A DNA stretch of 64,000 bases from Mycolicibacterium tusciae JS617 (GCF_000243415.2 NZ_KI912270.1:2232001-2296000); one strand, 5' to 3'; shown: positions 8,515-17,440, numbered from the stretch's first letter. Numbers and translations are program-made. The notes: generated from the letters alone by a model not told the origin.

Positions 8515-8670
8515 ATGGAGCCGACCAACGACCCGCCGCTGAACCCGAAGGACGCCAGCAAAGCCACCGAAGAACAACGCGAACAACAGGAGAAGCTGGA
8601 CCACCGGAACGACGACCCCGACGCACCCGGGGGCCACCAGACGAAAGATCAGGTCGCCGACGAGACGTAG
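8515..8670 (+). CDS. Small acidic hydrophilic protein, 51 residues
   Basis: A short open frame encoding a highly charged, probably disordered protein beginning MEPTNDPPLNPKDASKATEE and ending in KDQVADET. A GGGAGAG ribosome site lies 9 nt before the ATG. The composition (Asp/Glu/Lys/Asn/Pro, no hydrophobic core) is like small stress or dessication-related proteins of actinobacteria, but no function can be assigned. It lies just downstream of the right end of the insertion sequence. The coding call rests on good codon usage and the ribosome site. Confidence 0.6.
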   Translation: MEPTNDPPLNPKDASKATEEQREQQEKLDHRNDDPDAPGGHQTKDQVADET

Positions 8671-8691
8671 CCGGCCAAAATTCAGGCCAGG

Positions 8692-9567
8692 TCACCTGCC
8701 GTGCGTGGCGAAGAACTGCCCACTGGCGAATGAGGCGTCCAGCCACGTGTGAGCTCCGCCGTCGATCTGAATAAACGAGACCTCGGTGCCGTCAGCGCAG
8801 CCAGCGGAGGTGAACCGGTGTACCGATGGCGCCGGGGAATCCTCGACGGGCGCGGGGCACCCGTTCAATTCACGCCACCGCTGCGCCATCGCCGGTGCGG
8901 CAAGGATGTCGCTCGCTCCGCCACGGCCCACCATCGGGCCACCGGTGAAGGGCACGACGTTGTCCGCGGTCCCGTGGATGTTCAGGACCGACACGGGTTG
9001 GGAAGGACTGCACGGGAACGCGGAGCCAAGCGTCCCGGCTACCGGTGCGACGGCGGAGAAGACGTCGGCGCGAGAACACGCCAGCCGGTTGGCCATGAAT
9101 GCGCCCGCCGACATTCCGGTGGCGAATACCCGGCCGGAGTCGATGCCGAAATCCTTCGTGAGCCGCTCGGCGAGCGCGACGAGGAAGCCCACATCGTCGA
9201 CACCCTGACGATCGGGCACCGAAGCGCCACGTCCGTCGGCCCAGCTGAGGTCGATCCCGTCGGGATAGACCACCACGAACCCGTGCTGATCCGCGACGGC
9301 GTTGTAGTTCGTCATCGCCGCTTGAGCGCCGCCGGTCATCCCGGCACCGTGCAGGTTGATCACCAGGCCGGCGGGTTTCTCGAGTCCGGCTGGGGCGTGT
9401 ACGAGGTAATTGCGCTGCAGCCCCCCGAACGTCAAGCCATCGGGAAAGTCTCCAGCGGGAACCGCCGAAGCGCGCACACCGCTGAACGCGAGGACACCGA
9501 GAACAACTGCCACCAGCGCCGCAGTGCGCCCGATCACCCGCAAATTCAGCACCCCCGGTTGCGACAT
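8692..9567 (-). CDS. Secreted PHB-depolymerase-type esterase (LpqC-like)
   Basis: A 291-residue exported esterase. The chosen ATG at 9567 gives an N-terminal signal peptide (hydrophobic VIGRTAALVAVVLGVLAFSG, cleavage near ASAVPAG). The catalytic elements are the oxyanion segment 'INLHGAGMTGG', the nucleophile in 'GMSAGAFMANRLAC', the Asp in 'HGTADNVVPF' and the His in 'GGAHTW'. This matches the polyhydroxybutyrate depolymerase / feruloyl esterase-like group. It is expected to act outside the membrane on polyester or acylated substrates. Longer in-frame starts would run through the tandem repeats upstream and are rejected. It is a single gene, convergent with the small gene at 8515. Confidence 0.88.
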   Translation of the reverse strand: MSQPGVLNLRVIGRTAALVAVVLGVLAFSGVRASAVPAGDFPDGLTFGGLQRNYLVHAPAGLEKPAGLVINLHGAGMTGGAQAAMTNYNAVADQHGFVVVYPDGIDLSWADGRGASVPDRQGVDDVGFLVALAERLTKDFGIDSGRVFATGMSAGAFMANRLACSRADVFSAVAPVAGTLGSAFPCSPSQPVSVLNIHGTADNVVPFTGGPMVGRGGASDILAAPAMAQRWRELNGCPAPVEDSPAPSVHRFTSAGCADGTEVSFIQIDGGAHTWLDASFASGQFFATHGR

Positions 9568-9593
9568 GAGACCCGACCGTACGGATCGCCATC

Positions 9594-9619
9594 GTGGTTG
9601 CGCAACGTGGTTGCGCAAC
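9594..9619. repeat. 13-bp tandem repeat with embedded palindrome, upstream of the esterase
   Basis: Two adjacent copies of GTGGTTGCGCAAC; each contains the perfect 10-bp palindrome GTTGCGCAAC (9597-9606 and 9610-9619). They lie 27-52 bp upstream of the esterase ATG, an arrangement suited to cooperative binding by a dimeric repressor. Confidence 0.55.
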
Positions 9620-9633
9620 CAACCAGAAGACTC

Positions 9634-9659
9634 GCTGCTAGACAATGCTGCTAGACAAT
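9634..9659. repeat. Second 13-bp tandem repeat
   Basis: Two adjacent copies of GCTGCTAGACAAT, in the same 100-bp gap as the 9594-9619 repeat and just past the end of the VOC gene. The function is not known. Confidence 0.5.
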
Positions 9660-9670
9660 GGCGGCCCCGA

Positions 9671-10114
9671 TCAGCCGGCGAAGAACAACTCGAGCTGGAT
9701 GTTGTCAGGGTCGCGGAACGCTACGGTCGCAAAGGGGAACGGCTGGTCCCCGCCCCTGATGCCGGAGTGTTCGATGCCGAGTTCGTCGAGCCGGGCCGTC
9801 CAGGCCTCGAGGTCGCTACGTGAAGCGACGTTCAGCGCCAAGTGGTCCAGCCCCGTGCGGGCCTCGTCGAAGGGCTGCCCGTCGTTCCCGGTGTTGGTGT
9901 GCAGACCGATCACGACACCTGAGCGCGGATCGACGAGCAATTCGCCGTAGCCGGTGTCCTCGCACCCGTAATGCGGGAATTTCATCGGGACCCGGTCGGC
10001 GCCGAGCAGGCGCTGGTACCAGGCCAGGCTGGCCTCGAGGTCGGTAACGGTGATGGAGAAGTGGTGGATCCCGGTGACGCCGGGGATTGCATGTTCGCTC
10101 ACGTCTGGCTCCAT
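9671..10114 (-). CDS. VOC/glyoxalase-family protein
   Basis: A 147-residue single vicinal-oxygen-chelate protein. It starts with the first metal-ligand strand 'GIHHFSITVTDLEASLAWY', contains 'GLDHLALNV' at the start of the second beta-alpha repeat and ends with 'RDPDNIQLELFF', which carries the usual terminal Glu ligand. These proteins are metal-dependent isomerases, dioxygenases or resistance proteins, and the substrate here is unknown. It is read away from the SigF gene, whose SigF-type promoter lies in the shared 127-bp upstream region. Confidence 0.87.
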   Translation of the reverse strand: MEPDVSEHAIPGVTGIHHFSITVTDLEASLAWYQRLLGADRVPMKFPHYGCEDTGYGELLVDPRSGVVIGLHTNTGNDGQPFDEARTGLDHLALNVASRSDLEAWTARLDELGIEHSGIRGGDQPFPFATVAFRDPDNIQLELFFAG

Positions 10115-10145
10115 GTCGATGGTCTACCAGTGTGGCGGTCGGTTG

Positions 10146-10171
10146 GTTTCGGCAGGCCGGTTTTCGGGTAT
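10146..10171 (+). promoter_or_regulatory. SigF-type promoter of the first sigF paralogue
   Basis: GTTT at 10146-10149, 16-bp spacer, GGGTAT at 10166-10171. This fits the mycobacterial SigF consensus exactly and implies autoregulation. The sequence just downstream (GGTTCAGATCCGAGCCGC and CGGATAGGGGCCTT) recurs before the second sigF paralogue. Confidence 0.85.
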
Positions 10172-10241
10172 AGCCGAAGCCACGAGAGGTTCAGATCCGA
10201 GCCGCGTATCGCAAGCGCAACCCGGATAGGGGCCTTCCAAC

Positions 10242-11045
10242 GTGTCTGATTCAAGCTCTGAATACTCCGACCTCACCGAAATGTTTCGTCGCCTGGCGAC
10301 CCTCGATGAAGGCTCAGTGGCATATCAACGGCAACGCGACGAAATCATCCAGCGCGCACTGCCGCTCGCCAATCACATTGCTCGGCGGTTCAGGAATCGC
10401 GGAGAGCCGTACGAGGATCTCGTGCAGGCCGCTCGGGTTGGTCTGGTCAACGCCGTCAACCGTTTCGATCCCGAGAACGGTGCGCAATTCCTCGCCTTCG
10501 CCGTGCCGACGATGATGGGCGAGGTTCGCCGTCATTTCCGTGACTACGGATGGGCGGTCAAGGTCCCCCGGCGCTTGAAAGACCTTCAGGGCCAAATGGT
10601 CAAGGCCCGTGGCGCGTTGTCCCAAGACCTCAATCGTGCGCCAACCGCTTCGGAGATCGCCAATTATCTTGGCGTCGACCGTGAATCGGTGGTGCAAGCG
10701 ACGATCGCGAGTAGCAATTACTCCACGTTGTCGACCGACGTGCAAGCCGGTCCGGACGCCGAGTACCGCGGCATCGGTGACACTCTTGGCGATGTCGACC
10801 CCAACATCGAGAAGGTGCTCGCGCTCGAGACCGTCCGTCCGTTGATAGCCGCGTTGCCAGATCGCGAGCAGACCGTTCTGACGCTGCGCTTCTTCGACAA
10901 CATGACGCAGACGCAGATCGCCGCACGCATGGGCTATTCGCAGATGCATGTGTCGCGGCTCATCGCCAAAGCCCTCGGCACGCTCCGCAACCAGGTTCGG
11001 GAACCGGACCGGGTGGACTCGCGTGAGCTCGCCGTGCCCGCCTGA
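10242..11045 (+). CDS. sigF: SigB/SigF/SigG-family RNA polymerase sigma factor (paralogue 1)
   Basis: A 267-residue stress-type sigma factor. Region 2 is readable around 'RFRNRGEPYEDLVQAARVGLVNAVNRFD' and 'FLAFAVPTMMGEVRRHFRD'; the region 3 stretch is 'VPRRLKDLQGQM'; region 4 is 'LPDREQTVLTLRFFDNMTQTQIAARMGYSQMHVSRLIAKAL'. The GTG start follows GGATAGGGG. A perfect SigF-type promoter lies about 70 bp upstream. Unlike the usual mycobacterial arrangement there is no anti-sigma gene beside it. A close paralogue lies at 32788-33573. Naming it sigF is by family; which paralogue is the orthologue of the classical sigF cannot be decided here. Confidence 0.93.
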   Translation: MSDSSSEYSDLTEMFRRLATLDEGSVAYQRQRDEIIQRALPLANHIARRFRNRGEPYEDLVQAARVGLVNAVNRFDPENGAQFLAFAVPTMMGEVRRHFRDYGWAVKVPRRLKDLQGQMVKARGALSQDLNRAPTASEIANYLGVDRESVVQATIASSNYSTLSTDVQAGPDAEYRGIGDTLGDVDPNIEKVLALETVRPLIAALPDREQTVLTLRFFDNMTQTQIAARMGYSQMHVSRLIAKALGTLRNQVREPDRVDSRELAVPA

Positions 11046-11138
11046 CCAGGTCGGATTCGACCTACGGCGTGCCTTTTAGAAACTCCCAAGGGGCTTAGCG
11101 GACCCTTCCATCATGAATCTGGTCGGGCTGCTTCCGCC

Positions 11139-14100
11139 GTGGCGAAGGTGATGGGGAACAACTCGGCGCCCACCGGTGCCTTGACGCGACTGGCCGCATT
11201 CACCGTGCGATGCCCCAAGTTGGTGCTCGGCGGCCTCGCGCTGCTGCTCGGCATCAGCATTGTGGTCGGCAGCGGCGTGTCCGACAAGCTGGGCGTCGGC
11301 GGCTATAACGCCCCGTCGTCCGAATCGACGCACGCCGCCGAGTTCCTCGACCAGAACTTCGGCACGACCGCCAACCTGGTGATCCAGCTGCTGCCGCGCG
11401 AAGGCACCATTGACGGTGCCGCCTCGGCCGAGGTGGCCAGCCAGGTTTCGGACGTCATCAAGGCTGAGCCGGAGGCCAAAGTCACCCGATCGTTCACCGA
11501 CGGGTCGGCGACCGACCTGCGCAGCCGGGACGGTCGCTCCGGCCTGATTCTCGTGCATGTCAGTGGCACCGCGGATGAGGCCGCCGACATCGCCAAGCGG
11601 CTGATCGCAGACCTGCCCGCCGACCCGAACGTCGACATTCGGGCCGGTGGCACGCTCGGCGTCCAGCAGGAAATCCGGGCCAAGGTCAAGAACGACATCA
11701 AGGTCAGCGAAAGTATCGCGCTGCCGGTCTCGCTTGCCGTGCTGGTCATCGTGTTCGGCGGGCTTATCGCCGCGTTCCTGCCGATCCTCGTCGGCGTCAC
11801 ATCGATCGTCACAACGCTGCTTGTGCTCGTACTCATGACGAGGGTCACCGAGGTCTCGACGCATGCGCTCACCGTCGCAACCGCGTTCGGTCTCGGGTTG
11901 TCCATCGACTTCGGCCTCTTGATGGTGTCGCGATTCCGCGAAGAACGCGACAGTGGAAAAGACCACGAGGCGGCGATTGTGGCGATGGTCGTTACGGCCG
12001 GCCGCACGATCATCTTCAGCGCGGCGACGGTCACCCTGGCCATGTTGTCGCTGCTGGTGTTTCCCACTTACTTCCTGCGGTCGGTCGGTATTGCCGCGAG
12101 TGCGACCGTCGTCCTGTCGGCGTTGAGCGCGATCATCGTGCTGCCTGCAATGTTGGCAATACTCGGAAAGCGCATCGACTCGCTGGCCATCATCCGACGC
12201 AAGACCGCACCGTCCGCCGACTCCGCCTTCTGGCGGCAGTTCGCCGCGGCAGTCATCCGCCGCCCGCTGCTCTACGCCCTGCCCGTCGTCGTGGTGCTGA
12301 TCGGTCTCGGCGTTCCGTTTCTGAAGGTGCAGTTCACCAACCCCGACGAGCGCGCACTGCCCACTGACTCGAACGCGCGTCTGGTGGCCGAGTCGCTGCA
12401 GCGGGACTTTCCACTGGACCCCTCCCAGGCGATCACCCTGGTGACGCCGAATGAGGCCGGCGTGTTGGAAACCCTTGCCGCCGAGGTGTCCCAGATGGAC
12501 GACGTGGTGCTCGTCAACGGTTCGATCGGCAAGTTCGAGAACGGCGCACGCGTCGGGCAGGCACCACGCAGCGAGGACACCGGCGCCGCCTATGCGTTGG
12601 CATACCTTGCGGTGGATGCGGACTTGAAAGCCGCCGAACAACTCGTGCACGATATCCGCGGGAAAGTCACCGACCAGCAGGTCGAGATCGGCGGATCGAC
12701 CGCCGCGCTCATCGACAGCCGCCACGCCATCGCTGAGCGACTGCCGTGGGCGATCGGGTTGATCGCGGTCTTCACATTCATCCTGCTCTTCCTGTTCACC
12801 GGCAGCGTTGTCGTGCCGGTGAAAGCGCTGCTGCTGAACCTGCTCGTCCTCTCGGGCGTCTTGGGCGTCATGGTGTGGATCTTCCAGGAAGGACACTTCG
12901 CGTCACAGCTCGGATTCACGCCTGCGCCGTTGAATCTGTCAATGGTCGTTCTGCTCTGCGCGATCGCGTTCAGCCTGTCCGTCGACTACGAGATCTTCCT
13001 GCTGAGCCGCATCAAGGAAGCCCGAGACTCGGGTATGTCGAACGACGACGCCATTGTTGTCGGCCTCGGTCGAGTCGGCCGGATCGTCACCAGCGCAGCA
13101 CTTCTGCTGACGATCACGCTGATCGCGTTCGCCAACGGGATGTCCTTCATGAAGATGTTCGGCATCGGCACGGCGCTGGCCGTCGTGATCGACGCTACGA
13201 TCATTCGCGGCGTCGTCGTGCCGGCATTCCTTCGTGTCGCGGGCGAATTCAACTGGTGGGCGCCGAAGCCGTTGCGCTGGCTGCACTCCCGCATCGGCAT
13301 CAGCGAGGCTCTTTCCGTCGCTGTCGACGAAGCAACGATCGACGTGCCGCAGCGCGACGTCTCGGCGGCTGGAATCGGTGTACCGACTGCGGCTCTGACG
13401 CCGTCCGACCTCGCCAACCGGGTCCAGGTCATCTCCGGTACGCACCTCGTCGCGAACGTGAACGGCACGGTCATCGTGGTCGCCAACCGCAAGTCGCCTT
13501 CCCAACAAGCCATGGCCGCCCAGCAGATGTCGCATCTCGTCGAGATCGTCGGGCGGACCGAGCCCGCGTTGTTGTCGTACGCGTTCTCACAGCTCACCGG
13601 GAACGGCACCTGGAGCCGTGATCTCGCGGAGGTCGGCATCATCGTGCCCAATGCGGCAGGCCTGGAGATCTTCTTGTGCGGCGGAGTGACCGTCGTGCTC
13701 GACGACGGTACGGAAGCCACCCAGATCGAGGGACGCAACCGCTGCCTGCACCAATCTGTACGGACACCGGCAGTGGCGGCCATCATCACCGTCGACGAAC
13801 TCGGAAAGCGGTCTTGCCTCACCCCGGCCGACAGAAACAGCGTTTCAACTCCCCCGGACGGCGTTGTTCCGGGGCGCGGCGCGGTCGTCTGGTCGACGGA
13901 TCAGGCATCGGATCAACCGTGCGCGCCTGAGCCGGTCCACCCGCTTTCGGCCGCGCCGACGGTCGAGGTCCCTCTGCCGGCGCCGTGGGTGGTCCTCGAT
14001 GACGACTCCCTGCTCAAGATCGACCGCGACAGCGTGATCGGCCGCGACCCACACAATTCGAATGCGACACGGGAGGGCCTTCGCCCGTTGCGCATCACCG

Positions 14101-14357
14101 ACTGCTCGGGCCTGATGTCCCGCGCCCACATGGAGATTCGGCTCGTCGACGGCGAGCTCGTCGTCGTCGACCGAAACTCGACCAACGGTGTGCTGATCCG
14201 CGAGCCCGGGCAGCAAGCCTGGACGCGGCTCGCTCCATGGCAGCCTACGATCTTCCGGACCGGTGCCATGATTCGCGTCGGTGGCCGGACGCTTCACGCC
14301 CAGTCGCACACCGCGCCTCAGGCCCAGCGTCCTCGTGTGCACGCCATGTCGGTCTAG
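11139..14357 (+). CDS. MMPL/RND-type membrane transporter with C-terminal FHA domain
   Basis: A 1072-residue fusion. Residues ~1-740 are an MMPL (RND-type) exporter: a first membrane helix around 28-48, then two sets of clustered helices with 'FGLGLSIDFGLLMVSRFREERD' and 'IAFSLSVDYEIFLLSRIKEARD'. Residues ~750-900 form a soluble segment containing 'GTHLVANVNGTVIVVANRK'. Residues ~955-1055 form an FHA phosphothreonine-binding domain with 'SVIGRDPHN', 'LMSRAHMEI' and 'VVDRNSTNGVLIR'. FHA domains dock Ser/Thr-kinase-phosphorylated partners, so transport may be under kinase control. It lies 93 bp after sigF and may be co-transcribed. The GTG at 11139 is used; an ATG at 11151 is possible. Confidence 0.88.
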   Translation: MAKVMGNNSAPTGALTRLAAFTVRCPKLVLGGLALLLGISIVVGSGVSDKLGVGGYNAPSSESTHAAEFLDQNFGTTANLVIQLLPREGTIDGAASAEVASQVSDVIKAEPEAKVTRSFTDGSATDLRSRDGRSGLILVHVSGTADEAADIAKRLIADLPADPNVDIRAGGTLGVQQEIRAKVKNDIKVSESIALPVSLAVLVIVFGGLIAAFLPILVGVTSIVTTLLVLVLMTRVTEVSTHALTVATAFGLGLSIDFGLLMVSRFREERDSGKDHEAAIVAMVVTAGRTIIFSAATVTLAMLSLLVFPTYFLRSVGIAASATVVLSALSAIIVLPAMLAILGKRIDSLAIIRRKTAPSADSAFWRQFAAAVIRRPLLYALPVVVVLIGLGVPFLKVQFTNPDERALPTDSNARLVAESLQRDFPLDPSQAITLVTPNEAGVLETLAAEVSQMDDVVLVNGSIGKFENGARVGQAPRSEDTGAAYALAYLAVDADLKAAEQLVHDIRGKVTDQQVEIGGSTAALIDSRHAIAERLPWAIGLIAVFTFILLFLFTGSVVVPVKALLLNLLVLSGVLGVMVWIFQEGHFASQLGFTPAPLNLSMVVLLCAIAFSLSVDYEIFLLSRIKEARDSGMSNDDAIVVGLGRVGRIVTSAALLLTITLIAFANGMSFMKMFGIGTALAVVIDATIIRGVVVPAFLRVAGEFNWWAPKPLRWLHSRIGISEALSVAVDEATIDVPQRDVSAAGIGVPTAALTPSDLANRVQVISGTHLVANVNGTVIVVANRKSPSQQAMAAQQMSHLVEIVGRTEPALLSYAFSQLTGNGTWSRDLAEVGIIVPNAAGLEIFLCGGVTVVLDDGTEATQIEGRNRCLHQSVRTPAVAAIITVDELGKRSCLTPADRNSVSTPPDGVVPGRGAVVWSTDQASDQPCAPEPVHPLSAAPTVEVPLPAPWVVLDDDSLLKIDRDSVIGRDPHNSNATREGLRPLRITDCSGLMSRAHMEIRLVDGELVVVDRNSTNGVLIREPGQQAWTRLAPWQPTIFRTGAMIRVGGRTLHAQSHTAPQAQRPRVHAMSV

Positions 14358-14582
14358 AGAGCCTCGCCCCGGATCGTCCTACACGCCAGATTGCAGTGCG
14401 GGCAGTGCCACACCCGCGCCTGGCGCAATCCTGAGCGCAATCTCGCCAATACAACCAACGGACTACCGCGCCCTGACTCGAACCGAACTGATCGCCCGTC
14501 GAGTGTTGGATTAACGCACGCGACGCGGGCGGCAGGCGTGGCAGAACCCCACACTCGGCGCTCGTTTAGCGATCGAGAACCG
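14358..14582. other. Intergenic region between convergent genes
   Basis: The 225 bp between the MMPL-FHA gene and the convergent hydrolase-like gene hold no convincing gene. A stretch reading CGGTTCGAGTC on the minus strand recalls a tRNA T-arm, but no acceptor stem or anticodon arm forms around it. Confidence 0.4.
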
Positions 14583-16376
14583 TCAGTAGTCGGCTGCGGC
14601 CTTCTGGACAACGGCGTCGAGCTCTTCTGCGAGCAGGAACCGTTCGGCGACCAGCGATTCGGCGGCCGCACGGGCTGCAGCGACGTAGTCGTCACGGGAG
14701 GGATACCGTTCGGCGACCGACGGTCGTCCCGGCGGGAACGCCAGCTTGCTACCAACCCGCTCGTAGAGCACGTCGGGCAGTTCGTCGATGTGCCGCCGGG
14801 GATTCCAGCCCGTATAGGCGGCCAGCGGCGCGGCGACGGCAGGCAGCCGGATACCGGCCACCTCGTTGCCATCCTCGTCAACCGCCGACACCAGGTCGAC
14901 GTACGGGTCGCCGAGCTTGACCGGCCAACGCCCGATGCCGCGATGGGCTTCACGGCCCAGGTCGATGGATCGCGCGGACGGAAGCGCCGAGGGATCCGGG
15001 GCGGTGGTGTGGCTGAATACCGACAGGACTTCCTTGCGGGAGACCGCCGTGGCGTCGCTAAGCCGCGGCACCTTGCTGGGCGGGGGCTCGATTCCGTCGC
15101 AGACCCAGTCCTCCAGCGCGACGAGCAGAGCCCGGTTCACCGGCGTGACGTCCAGGCGGTGCGCCGGATTGGCGGTCGGCAACGCCTCTTTGATCTTGCT
15201 ACACCCGAAATGATCGGTGCTGGCAAGCAAATACGTGCGAACATCGGGATCCTCAGGCAGGTCGGCTCCGGTGAGCGGGTCGGCGTGCAGCAGAGCTCCC
15301 CCACTGTGCCAGTACTCGGTCGCACTGTTGGTGAAGATGGTCTTCGGCACCCCGCCCAACTCGCGTTGCCTCGCAAGCAATTCGGCGGGCCCGAACGGCG
15401 CCATGTTCCCAAATCCGTTGACCTGTGCCACCGCCGGCTGCGCGTACCGATGGTTGAACTCTCCAGTGGCCGCACTGGCGAACTCGCTGAACACGCCATC
15501 GAAAACGGTCATGCCGACTTCGTCGACATTCAGCCCATCCGAAAGGAATTGACGGATGAGCCTGCCCGCCTGCGATACGCCATACGCGAAGGCGTGGTCG
15601 ATACCGCGGCCGGCTGAGCCGGCAATCAAGCTATCGCTCTTGAGGTGCGACACGATGTCGCGGATGGCCAGCAGGCCGCAGCCTACAACCGGGGTTCGCG
15701 ACGTCCGGTACACCAACTCATACCAGTGGAAGGGCTTGAAACCACCGTCGAGCGTCAGATGCGTCTGGTCGGTGAATCGCCAGCTCTCCCTTGGGATAGT
15801 GGTGGACTCGGCGTCCGGTGAGGTACGCACGCTCAGGACCGCCTCGGCGTCGTCGACGTCGATCGTGGGGTAATCGGTGAACGTGAACAGCGCGTCAGCC
15901 CCTGCGGGCAGCGCGTCGACTTCGGGCACCGTGAAGCTGAGTGGGTGATCCTCACTTGCGCTGTCCGATCGCCACTCCAGGCGCATGAATCCCGGGGGCA
16001 CATCAGCTTGAGGAGCGGACATGCCAAGGGTCGCGGGCCCGCGCGCAACGTCCCACTGCCAGCCGCACGACGCGATGGTGTAACCGCGGTCCAGTAGGAA
16101 ACCGCCCTTCAGCCATGGCGCATATGTCGGCATGCCGCGGTTAGGCACGACGAAGAGGAGCTTGCCGTTGCCACCGTCGACGGGACGAAGAAGTTTCAGG
16201 TCAGCGTCGAAGCGCACAAGTCCATCGGCGTCGCGGGGAGCGAGGTTGAGATCGACGATGCGTTCGTTCGCCAGCAGCTCGGGGTCGACGGCAAAGTCGA
16301 CGCTCGCCTCGACCCACTCATAGCGGCAATCCGAATGGGGATAAACCGCTTTAACGTGAACTGACTCGACGGTCAT
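14583..16376 (-). CDS. Large alpha/beta-hydrolase-domain protein
   Basis: A 597-residue soluble protein of the 'alpha/beta hydrolase domain-containing' type (Abhydrolase_10-like). The likely nucleophile elbow is 'FAYGVSQAGRLIRQFL', and 'FTNSATEYWHSGGALLH' is a further conserved block. The ATG at 16376 is preferred over a GTG two codons upstream because GGAGGA lies 6 nt before it. It has no signal peptide. A 19-bp element 57-75 bp upstream of the start recurs before the next upstream hydrolase gene, suggesting shared regulation. The reaction is unknown; esterase or lactonase activity is plausible. Confidence 0.82.
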   Translation of the reverse strand: MTVESVHVKAVYPHSDCRYEWVEASVDFAVDPELLANERIVDLNLAPRDADGLVRFDADLKLLRPVDGGNGKLLFVVPNRGMPTYAPWLKGGFLLDRGYTIASCGWQWDVARGPATLGMSAPQADVPPGFMRLEWRSDSASEDHPLSFTVPEVDALPAGADALFTFTDYPTIDVDDAEAVLSVRTSPDAESTTIPRESWRFTDQTHLTLDGGFKPFHWYELVYRTSRTPVVGCGLLAIRDIVSHLKSDSLIAGSAGRGIDHAFAYGVSQAGRLIRQFLSDGLNVDEVGMTVFDGVFSEFASAATGEFNHRYAQPAVAQVNGFGNMAPFGPAELLARQRELGGVPKTIFTNSATEYWHSGGALLHADPLTGADLPEDPDVRTYLLASTDHFGCSKIKEALPTANPAHRLDVTPVNRALLVALEDWVCDGIEPPPSKVPRLSDATAVSRKEVLSVFSHTTAPDPSALPSARSIDLGREAHRGIGRWPVKLGDPYVDLVSAVDEDGNEVAGIRLPAVAAPLAAYTGWNPRRHIDELPDVLYERVGSKLAFPPGRPSVAERYPSRDDYVAAARAAAESLVAERFLLAEELDAVVQKAAADY

Positions 16377-16432
16377 CGCCACTCCTCCATTCGTCCGGCC
16401 GTCGTTGTTTTCAGATACAAACTTGGTACTTG

Positions 16433-16451
16433 GCGCTTGGAAGTTCCTTAA
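16433..16451 (-). promoter_or_regulatory. Shared 19-bp upstream element, copy A
   Basis: GCGCTTGGAAGTTCCTTAA, upstream of the gene starting at 16376. It contains the 9-bp palindrome GGAA-G-TTCC and matches copy B (17481-17499) at 17 of 19 positions. Confidence 0.55.
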
Positions 16452-16480
16452 AAACCCTCAGCTGCGCCCGGGTAGTCATT

Positions 16481-17440
16481 TCAGGCGGCAACTGTCTTGC
16501 GAATCCGTAGCGGTGAGCACCGCAACCGGGTTGGCGAGGACATCGCGCGGTCGGTGTCGAAGCGATGCGATTCGCTAGGGAACGAGTCGATGAAGTCGTC
16601 GAGAATGCTGACCACGGTGTCGGCACACTCCACCTGGGGCTGATGGCCCACACCGGGAATGAGATGCAGCCGACTGCCTGGAATTGCGGCGTGCGCGGAA
16701 CGGGCGTGGGCGACAGGTATGCAACGGTCCTGGTCGCCGAAGATGATCAGTGTCGGCAGATCCGTCCGCAGCCGGTCCATGGCGCAGACCGTCTGGCCGC
16801 GGTGGTCGACGACCGAGCGAAGCGTCCGCAGGAACGCGGCCCTTGCCTCGCGGTCCGACAATGCGGCCTGCCCTTTGAGCGTCTCGCTGTACCTGCTGGT
16901 TTCACGACCTGAAGACAGTGCCCGTTTACGGAGCGCGCTGCCGACCTTGATCGCGGGCCTGGATCCGAGCAGCTGCAAAGCCAATTCGGCGCCGGGCAGC
17001 GACATCATTCGCAAGAGCCGGCCCAGATCGGGGCCGAGGCCGCCGCTGCTGACCAGGACGAGTCGACGGCAGTACTCCTTGTGCTGGTGGGCGAACTGCA
17101 GGGCCACTCCGCCACCGAACGAGTGGCCGATCACCGTGGCCTCGCGAATCTTCAGGGCGTCGAGGAAGTCACGCAGCCACACCGCGAACGCGCCCAGCGA
17201 GTAGTCGCCCCGTGGCTTGTCGGACTGTCCATGACCGAGGAGATCAACGGCGATGACGCGATGGCGTGCCGCTAGCTTGTGCACCACGCCGCGCCAGCAG
17301 TCCGAGCTTCCGCCGATGCCGTGGATCAGCAACAACACGTCACCGGCGCCCTCGTCTAAGTACGCCACCCGGTTCCCGTGCAAGGTCAGCACGCGGAGCT
17401 CCGTCGTAGGCTCGGTGGCCGTCTCTCCCACTGCGCTCAT
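16481..17440 (-). CDS. Alpha/beta hydrolase
   Basis: A 319-residue classical alpha/beta hydrolase. The oxyanion motif is 'LLLIHGIGGSSDCWRG', the nucleophile Ser is in 'VIGHSFGGGVALQFA', the acid is in 'IFGDQDRCIP' and the His is in 'GVGHQPQVE'. The ATG at 17440 has an ideal AAGGAGGAG ribosome site; a longer in-frame opening would cover the regulatory element and is rejected. Its Ser/His/Asp order and cap region resemble lipase/esterase or meta-cleavage hydrolases. It is transcribed in tandem with the large hydrolase-like gene but each has its own copy of a 19-bp upstream element. Confidence 0.88.
   Translation of the reverse strand: MSAVGETATEPTTELRVLTLHGNRVAYLDEGAGDVLLLIHGIGGSSDCWRGVVHKLAARHRVIAVDLLGHGQSDKPRGDYSLGAFAVWLRDFLDALKIREATVIGHSFGGGVALQFAHQHKEYCRRLVLVSSGGLGPDLGRLLRMMSLPGAELALQLLGSRPAIKVGSALRKRALSSGRETSRYSETLKGQAALSDREARAAFLRTLRSVVDHRGQTVCAMDRLRTDLPTLIIFGDQDRCIPVAHARSAHAAIPGSRLHLIPGVGHQPQVECADTVVSILDDFIDSFPSESHRFDTDRAMSSPTRLRCSPLRIRKTVAA

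Noticed and set aside
11076..12896. Very long open frame antisense to the MMPL-FHA gene
   Set aside because: It is the usual consequence of GC-rich third positions on the coding strand; its product is an Arg/Asp/His-rich sequence with no domain, while the forward frame is a clear MMPL protein.
14440..14520. tRNA-like segment (CGGTTCGAGTC on the minus strand)
   Set aside because: The T-loop-like heptamer has no matching T-stem, acceptor stem or anticodon arm around it.
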